From contig NW_024883417.1 of NCBI RefSeq assembly GCF_019059575.1, forward strand, positions 25,047-89,046: 64,000 nucleotides of DNA, given 5' to 3'. Under the pieces are notes generated by a model, which saw nothing but the letters and a program-made list of their open reading frames with translations, was not told the origin of the DNA and made no database searches. Within the stretch, counting starts at the first letter, position 1. Each line of letters starts with the position of its first letter. This stretch comes from Amphibalanus amphitrite. Its lineage: Eukaryota > Arthropoda > Thecostraca > Balanomorpha > Balanidae. The translations under genes were made by a program, and so were the position numbers. Below, in pieces: positions 46,701 to 55,700 of this stretch.

Positions 46701-49700
46701 TCCTGCTCGGTGATGCTCTGCAGGCCCTCGTCACGCAGCACCGCCACAGTCAGTCGCACCGCCTGGCCCTCGGTCCACTCGGGGAAGTAGTGGCGCCCGA
46801 TCCGGATCGCCCAGAGCGCCAGGCCGCCCGTGCCCACCACCAGAACGTTCACCTTGCCTGCCGAGGGTGCACCAAACACAATATACAAACACACAGCATA
46901 CAAACAAACACCATATAAACACCCACACATATTTACACCCAGCGACGGCCGACATGGCAGGTGGGGCGCGGGGTCAGCGACACCGGCCCGTCCGTCCAGG
47001 AAAGAACGGGCTGATGACCGAAGGGTCTGATGCTACTCTCACCAACTGCTCAGTCGATGCTCAGTCGAGGACAAAATCTCCTGACAATGAAACGACGTAA
47101 TGAAATGGAAGAAAAAACAAACACTGTTAAAGGCGACCCTAGCACGTCAGCTTTGTCACACAGGGACCGGCGAACAGCCTGCAAGGTGGAGGGTACCTAG
47201 TATCTACATGACTCAGGAGTCCTGGGTAACGAACAGGTCCTTGTCTTGTCTGACGAGGCGGCGGCCCGCCGGTGGGGCTGAACCAGGGAACAGGTGGTCT
47301 GGAGCGGCCTGCCTAGCCGGAAACCATGTGGCTTGGGAGGGAGCCCTATACCCATAACCCGGACCTCACGCACACAACAGCGGCCGGTTCTTGACGTGAC
47401 TGAATGGCTTCCGGGTCCACAAGTTGGATGAAACAGGAGCTGACGGACCTCTGGGTCCCGCCGGGGGAACAGGAGCTGACTGACCTCCGGGTCCCGCCGG
47501 GGGAACAGGAGCTGACGGACCTCCGGGTCCCGCCGGGGGAACAGGAGCTGACTGACCTCCGGGTCCCGCCGGGGGAACAGGAGCTGACGGACCTCTGGGT
47601 CCCGCCGGGGGAACAGGAGCTGACTGACCTCCGGGTCCCGCCGGGGGAACAGGAGCTGACGGACCTGCGGGTCCCGCCGGGGGAACAGGAGCTGACGGAC
47701 CTGCGGGTCCCGCCGGGGGAACAGGAGCTGACGGACCTGCGGGTCTCGCCGGGGGAACAGGAGCTGACGGACCTCCGGGTCCCGCCGGGGGAACAGGAGC
47801 TGACGGACCTCCGGGTCCCGCCGGGGTAACAGGAGCTGACGGACCTCCGGGTCCCGCCGGGGGAACAGGAGCTGATCGGCGGGGACCTCCGGTTCCCCAC
47901 CGATCAGCACCCCGGATACCAATCTGCATCAGCCAAACTCAACCAGACCCCGACAGAACGCTACAGCGAATCGTGCCAGTGTCTTCCCGAAATCAGCCAT
48001 AGCTGACACAGTGTTGGCGACAGAAGCACGCCTCTATCACCCTCCGTGAGAGACGATTCGACAGTGGCCGGGAAACGACAGCTCGGATAGTGCAGACCAT
48101 ATTTTCAGATCGGATTTTAACCACCAGCACCAGTAGAACTTGTTTAAAGTTTAAAAGGCCGAATCTCACAATACCACTGGTGTACTAAACTAACGCCACC
48201 GAACGGGAAAGGTCAAATAAGTACTGAGCATCTGAGGCCGGCTTGTCGTTGGGCCCCGATCGGCGCAGGGTCCAGGACAGGCCGTCGCGCCGGCCGCCGG
48301 CCTGATTTAGCTCGCCTGTCACGGGGCGTGCGGGCGCCCTGTCACCGGGTGGCAGGGCCGGCAGGGTCTCGCGCCGGCCACCTATTTGTGGCTCGCCATG
48401 ACCTCTCTGGCACATCGGGCCGGGAGACAGGGTTAGGTGGGCCTGGCAGTCCAACCAGCAACCAGCCCAGCCCGCCCAGACAGGACGTCTCGACTGACCC
48501 CGGTGCCCTCCGCAAATCAGACGGAAAAGCCTATCCAGAATGTGACGGCTACGACCTCGAAAAGGTGGCACAGACCCACATAAGCTGCCGCCAGGAAGGA
48601 ACTGCGAGCCATCGCATATCACGATGGCTACGCTGCTGCATTCCTCGATAATCGGACAGATACCTCACGGAGGCGATTTTTAGCACTCGTCTCGACGACT
48701 TCACCGGGATTGATACACTAACCGCACGTCGGCACACTAGAGAATGAGTTCATGTAACCAGAAAGCCAGAGACTTCTATATCCCACAGCTTTCAAGGACA
48801 GAGCCGTCAGGATGAGAGCAGACAGCTACAGCTCTGTGTGTAGTTACCTTTGTCGCCGCGCTCTTTCAGCAGCTTCTCGACGTATTGTCTGGCGGTGAAC
48901 ACAGAGTTCATGGCCCACAGGCCGCCGCTGGGCAGCATGGAGGCCACCGGCATGGGTACCTCGTCCGGCACCTTGACCAGGTACTGGACGTCCTCGACGG
49001 CCACGTACTCGGCGTACCTGTCGGGAGTCGGCGGCGGGGGGGGGGCGTCAGAGGACCGTCAGAGGACTGTCAGAGGGACAGACAGAGGACAGACAGAGGA
49101 CAGACAGAGGGACCGTCAGAGGGACAGTCAGAGGGACAGACAGAGGGACAGTCAGAGGGACAGACAGAGGGACAGACAGAGGGACAGTCAGAGGGACAGT
49201 CAGAGGACAGTCAGAGGGACAGTCAGAGGACAGACAGAGGGCAGTCAGAGGGACAGTCAGAGGGACAGTCAGAGGACAGTCAGAGGGACAGTCAGAGGAC
49301 AGACAGAGGGCAGACAGAGGACCGTCAGAGGGACCGTCAGAGGACCGTCAGAGGACCGTCAGAGGATAGTCAGAGGACCGTCAGAGGACCGTCAGAGGAT
49401 AGTCAGAGGACCGTCAGAGGACCGTCAGAGGGACAGTCAGAGGACAGTCAGATGACCGTCAGAGGACCGTCAGAGGGACAGACAGAGGGACAGTCAGAGG
49501 GACAGACAGAGGACCGTCAGAGGGCAGTCAGAGGACCGTCAGAGGGACAGACAGAGGACCGTCAGAGGGACAGACAGAGGACCGTCAGAGGGACAGACAG
49601 AGGACCGTCAGAGGGACAGACAGAGGACAGTCAGAGGGACAGACAGAGGGACAGACAGAGGGACAGACAGAGGGACAGACAGAGGGACAGTCAGAGGGAC

Positions 49701-52700
49701 AGATAGAGGGCAGTCAGAGGGCCTCTGTCACCCTCGCCTTGGGAGGGAGCTCACCCAGGTACAGACCCATCAGAGCAGCGTTTCGCCGAGAAACGTGCTC
49801 GCTTTGTTATCAGAAACACAGCCTTCACGGTCATCTCATAGTCATCCTAGACATTTCTTAGAACGGCGTGGTGAATGAATAAAGCCGTTAAGTTATCAAG
49901 GTTATATAAGTATTTTTTTCATTGGTGATAAACAGCAAATAACTGCAAAAAAATGCACATTGTCACTCACCCTTCGGGACATCCTATGTACGGGTACACA
50001 ATGACATTGTCGCCGACCTTCAGACCACATTTCGGATCCACATTTTCACCGAAGCTCTCAATCTGACCGGCAACCTCGAAACCTGCAACACAAGGCCGGC
50101 GTTCATTACCGAGCCGTGCCGCACAATCATCCGTAGGTCGTCTCAGAGGGTTGTTATCACGCGTTTTAGCAGCTAGCGCCTGCCAATACATAACCATAGC
50201 TGATAGGGCCTATAGAAAAGACTGGTAGCTAGGGAAACTGGCATCTCAGTGTTCAACATACATCGCATGCATATTACAGGTCAACTAGTCAAACTGTAGG
50301 TCAACTAGTCAAACATTACAATAACAAGTATTGCACTTATCTGTACAAATGTCAAAAACAAGTCTACATATATATCGTATTTCGTATTTGGGTTTATCAT
50401 TGTTAAGTTGTTTTAAAATGGATGGTGGCTGCCTAAATCTTAGGTCAAACAAGTTGTAGGACGTGAGCCAACAGCAATAGTCCAGCGCGGCCCGATTCGG
50501 CACATTAATCGCCAGAAGGTCGAGGGGAGAAGACATTTACTAAAATTACGCCGGAAACTGAGCAATGGCCAGACGTGTGTGTAACGTAACGCGTTTACAT
50601 AGTTTACTGTGCCAGGGACTCAGCACGTTCCCAGTGACCCGGCCAACGGTCAACGCCCCGCAGCGCCACACCGCCACTGGTCAGGGACGTCCCAGACGGG
50701 GTGAGTGGACATATTGGTAAGAGCTAGTAACATCCCAGACATGATAAAATGCAGGCGCCCGGTGTCCTATAGCACCTGAGCTCGTCATTGTTAACGGCTG
50801 ATCCGATTCACGAGAAACAGATTTTGATACTTCTGATTCAAACGTGGCTTCCCAGCGTCACTTCCAGTTCCAGGCACCCACCGGGAACAATCAACAGAGA
50901 CGTGTCCCCAGACACCCACCGGGGAACAGTATAGTGTCGCGCACACCCACCGGGGAACAGTGACGTGTCGCACACACCCACCGGGGAACAGTGACGTGTC
51001 GCGCACACCCACCGGGGAACAGCGACGTGTCGCGCACACCCACCGGGGAACAGCGACGTGTCGCGCACACCCACCGGGGAACAGCGACGTGTCGCGCACA
51101 CCCACCGGGGAACAGCGACGTGTCGCGCACACCCACCGGGGAACAGTGACGTGTCCCCAGACACCCACCGGGGAACAGTGACGTGTCGCGCACACCCACC
51201 GGGGAACAGCGACGTGTCGCGCACACCCACCGGGGAACAGCGACGTGTACACCCACCGGGGAACAGTATAGTGTCGCGCACACCCACCGGGGAACAGTGA
51301 CGTGTCGCACACACCCACCGGGAAACAGTGACGTGTTGCGCACACCCACCGGGGAACAGTGACGTGTCGCGCACACCCACCGGGGAACAGTGACGTGTCG
51401 CGCACACCCAACGGGGAACAGCGACGTGTCGCGCACACCCACCGGGGAACAGCGACGTGTCGCGCACACCCACCGGGGAACAGTGACGTGTCGCACACAC
51501 CCACCGGGGAACAGCGACGTGTCGCGCACACCCACCGGGGAACAGCGACGTGTCGCGCACACCCACCGGGGAACAGTATAGTGTCGCGCACACCCACCGG
51601 GGAACAGCGACGTGTCGCGCACGCCCTTGTTGCTGCAGCTCGAGTGGTCGGAGCCGATCGAGGAAAGCGATGCGCCGCTGTTGATCGACATGGAGCGCTT
51701 CGAGCGGTAGCACACGCCGGCACACATCACCTGCGGGCAAAGCACAGGGAAAAGAAACTCAGCACGGTAGCACACGCCGGCACACATCACCTGGGGGAAA
51801 ACACCGGAAAAAGAAACTCAGCACGGTGGCAAGCGTTCGGTAACTGACCGGAGGGAAAACTCGCCACTGTAGTGCACAACTGCGCGTATACACCTGTGCA
51901 CCTGAGAAGGGACCGGATGGAAAACTCAGCAGCCAGCGCGCTATGAACTTCAGTGCGTCTACTGCTGAGATCATTTTGCTCTGATTAACAATAATTTTGA
52001 ACAAGTTGAAAATATAATATGTGGATGTTGGAATCTACGCATGGTAAAATGTTTGCGGGGCGAGAGTCCATGAGACCAGTGACTGGCGAGACAGCCGTTT
52101 GCGGACGGAGGTCAGCGGCCGCCTCTGTCGGTGACCGAGTTGAGTTAGCATGGCTGAAGCTGGGCCCGAGCGTCATGACCGCGGGCTCATGTCAGAGACA
52201 CCGACGGACGCACGGCGCCCACTGCCAAACGACCTCTCTGGCCCGCCTCCAAAGACGCCGGCCATGGCGCCGGGACTGACACCACCTCCTCCTATATTCG
52301 CAGAAGGAACGCCTCGCTCTCATAAATAGGGTGAGGCTGCAGCAGTTGATGTGTGACAGGGGCCTTAGCACCACCCAGGGCACCTGGAGTTCGAATAAGC
52401 AAGGGAAGAAGCAAGGAAGCATACCTATTCTAGCTGCAGCGTATATGAATCCTGTTTAGACCAAAGTCCAGCTCGGCGACAGCTAACTATATCGACAGTT
52501 TGCCCAGGTCGCCGTCATCGCGTCCCGTCGGGTCTGAGCCCGGCCCCGCCCGCAGTGGGCAGTATAGGTACACACACAGCCCACCCTGCAGCCGTTATAT
52601 CGCCCCGTGGGTGGGGTCGGAGGGATACTCTGCCGTCCGCCCGCCGTTGCCGCAGTCCACCGGCCAGTTGTCGCCTGTGGGCCGCCATCCATTGCCGCCG

Positions 52701-55700
52701 TGCCCTGCGCACCTCTCCTGACAGCGAACCCAGCCTGAGCCGCTCCCACGCTGCAGTCGACGCCCGACGCCGGCGGTACACGGTCCACAGCCAATCTGAT
52801 GACGTCACGCCACGGAGTGCACAGGCCGCCCGGCGACAGCGGCCGGCGAGCGGGCACGGCAAGCTGCGGGCGCCGGAAGCCCAGCTCCGGGAGCGGTAGG
52901 CTGCGGCCTGCGGGCGCCGGAAGCCCAGCTCCGGGCGCGGCAAGCTGCGGGCGCCGGAAGCCCAGCTCCGGGCACGTCAAGCTGCGGGCGCCGGAAGCCC
53001 AGCTCCGGGCACGGCAGGCTGCGGGCGCCGGAAGCCCGGCTCCAGCTTCAGCTACTGCCATAGCGGCCGAGAGAGTCGTCCTGTCATACGTCCGCCGTCC
53101 ACAAGCAACCGTCCACCGTCCGTCCATAATCAACCGTCCACCGTCCGTCCACAATCCACCGTCCACCGTCCGCGTCCCCCGTGTCCGCTGTATCCGTTGT
53201 GTCCCCTGTACCCGTTGTGTCCCCTGTGTCTGTCAGTGTACGCTGTGCCCGCTGTGTGCGCTGTGTCCGCTGTGTCCGTCGTCACAGGGAGGGAGGCTCA
53301 GCGAGGGAGCGTCTGCCGCCGTGTGACCTTGATTTGCGCCATGGTCGGTGCATCTCGCGAGTGGGCGACACGTGCACAGTGCACAGTGCACAGTGCAGGC
53401 CACATCGCCCGGCCGCCGGCGGACCGGGACGGACCGGGCCGGGCCGGTGCGGCGTCCGTCGGCTCGCGGCGTCTGCGCAGCATACCCGGAGCTGACTGGC
53501 CGGAGGGCTGCGCCTGCCACACCTCCGCAGACGATACGACCGCACCGAACAAAAATATTGATACGGAAGATTCAATAAGAGACAGTTTTCTATAAAAAGC
53601 AAAAATAACATTACGCAAATCCAGTTCACAAAAGTACTGAGAAGAGGCGGTAAATTCGATGCAAGCCGAGCGTGTGTTTATTGGCGGCTCATGTCGGCCG
53701 CACTGGCTGATGCAACACATAACATCCCGCTCATTGCCCAATGCACTTTTCACAGCCCTGCTCATTCCTTTCATTAGGTTTGCCTGCAGAGCTGTGAATT
53801 ATGGATCAGATCAGAGTTAAACAAAATTTAAAGTTCTGGGATTTTATCAAATCCATCTTAGTGTGACGCTTGTTATTATTTGCGCTTTACGCAAAATAAG
53901 TCAATATTAATGAATGAAAATTCAGTCATCAAATAAGCCGTTAAATACGTAGGTTAACCCGCGCACCGACGGGGGTCTGCGCCAACTTCGCACCGACGGG
54001 GGGGGGGCGGATGACCGCCCCCCCCCTGAGATCTCGAGAACGAAGCAAGATAGCGACAAGCGGTAAACGGCATCGGATACGCACGGCCAAGATCTACAAT
54101 TTTTACAAAGGTCATTTTCAGGTCAGGTCAAAGATGACGTCACAGGGGTCGAAAAAGTCAAAATGGCGGCGCTAGATATGGAGAGTTTTTCTCGAATAAC
54201 TTTCGAATTAGTCAAGATAGGAACACACTAAGGGCATCATCGTGATCCTCTCGTCAATCCGCATCGAATATATATGTTGACCTCGAAAGGTCAAGGTCAA
54301 AGGTTGACCTCAGGTCGCGTGACCTCGAGGTCATCATGTATATCATTCGATGCGTCTTGACGAGCTGAACACAATGAGACCATCCACGCGTCTGTATCTT
54401 GTTCCTGTACGGAGTTATTGGCCAAAACCCTTTGGTGACCTTTGATGACGTCACATGACCTCACAGCTGCCCAACAGCAAAACAGACCTCAAGGTAGTGA
54501 AGGTTGATCGTATATGAAGTCATGTAAAGTATATGGGGCCATTCCGACCCGTTTTAGTGGTAAAAACAGGGAGTTGATTTTTCCCCCATTGACTTATAAT
54601 GGGGAGGTCGCGAAATTGACCTGACCTTAGGTCACCGATATCAAAATTCCGAGATATACAAATTGTAGCTACTAATGACCTAGTAATATCCTGCGACTTT
54701 CAAAGGCCTCCGAAATCTACTGTAGCTGTGGCACGGTGACAAAGTTGCAAAAAAGTGACTTGAGGCTGGGTCATTCAAAGTGACCTGGTGACCTGACCTT
54801 AAAAGGTAGGAAGTTCAAACTTGCACACCATGTGTAAAATTGATGAGGTTATAGTCATACCAAATTTCCGGTTTTCCCGCTATTCGCGAAAAACCTCAAG
54901 GGGGGCGGATATCCGCCCCCCCCCCCCCCGTCGGTGCGCGGGTTAAATCAGCAACCACAGGAGCAGGGGTGTCCGCTGTCCAGTGTCCACTACTCAACAC
55001 TACTAATGGGTCGTCATCGGTATTCAGTCAGTAGTGACTCCAAATTTCAATTTGATTCTGACCTACCAACTCCAGACTAAGCATCTGAGCATATCGTGTC
55101 AAGCGTGAAAACCAAGCCAGCAAGACGTTCAGCAGTGGCAGCTACCACCTACATATGTATGTACGCCTGCCGCATAATTCAACAAAAATACATGTCTGCC
55201 TTGGTTGAGTGACACCCTCCGGCTCGGGTGTGGGCCACTACAGGGGCCCCGAGGGCACCCAGCCAGGCGCCGCTCAGACTCACCCTGATCCGGGCGCCGG
55301 AGGGCGACGCTGGGACTCACCCACCCTGATCCGGGCTCCCGAGGGCGCCGCTGGGACTCGACTCACCCTGATCCGGGCTCCGGAGGGCGCCGCTGCGACT
55401 CACCCTGATCCGGGCTCCGGAGGGCGCCGCTGCGACTCGACTCACCCTGACCCGGGCTCCGGAGGGCGCCGTTGGGACTCGACTCACCCTGACCCGGGCT
55501 CCGGAGGGCGCCGCTCAGACTCACCCTGATTCGGGCTCCGGAGGGCGCCGCTGAGACTCGACTCACCCTGACCCGGGCTCCGGAGGGCGCCGCTGGGACT
55601 CGACTCACCCTGACCCGGGCTCCGGAGGGCGCCGCTGGGACTCGACTCACCCTGACCCGGGCTCCGGAGGGTGCCGGCCCCACACCTCACCCTGACCCAG

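Larger units (their letters stand above)
52480..53540. other. GC-rich island in intron 2
   Basis: Very GC-rich with many CpG and several small repeats, and overlapping frames on both strands that lack any recognisable domain. It may be regulatory; no exon call is possible. Confidence 0.4.

Noticed and set aside
47197-47929. Collagen-like Gly-Pro repeat protein on the minus strand
   Set aside because: A 36-bp tandem repeat gives repetitive peptides in several frames on both strands. No start, splice or domain support, and it lies within an MDR intron.
48185-48651. Open frames of 107 and 145 codons in intron 5
   Set aside because: They overlap on opposite strands in GC-rich sequence, with no recognisable domain or splice support.
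48850-49706. Gln/Arg/Ser-rich repetitive protein on the plus strand
   Set aside because: Product of the 12-15-bp array, antisense to MDR exon 5.
50791-51790. Three overlapping ~300-codon minus-strand frames
   Set aside because: Only the first 133 nt are exon 3. The rest is the 31-bp array, open in all frames because the unit lacks stops. Reported as a splice-site array instead.
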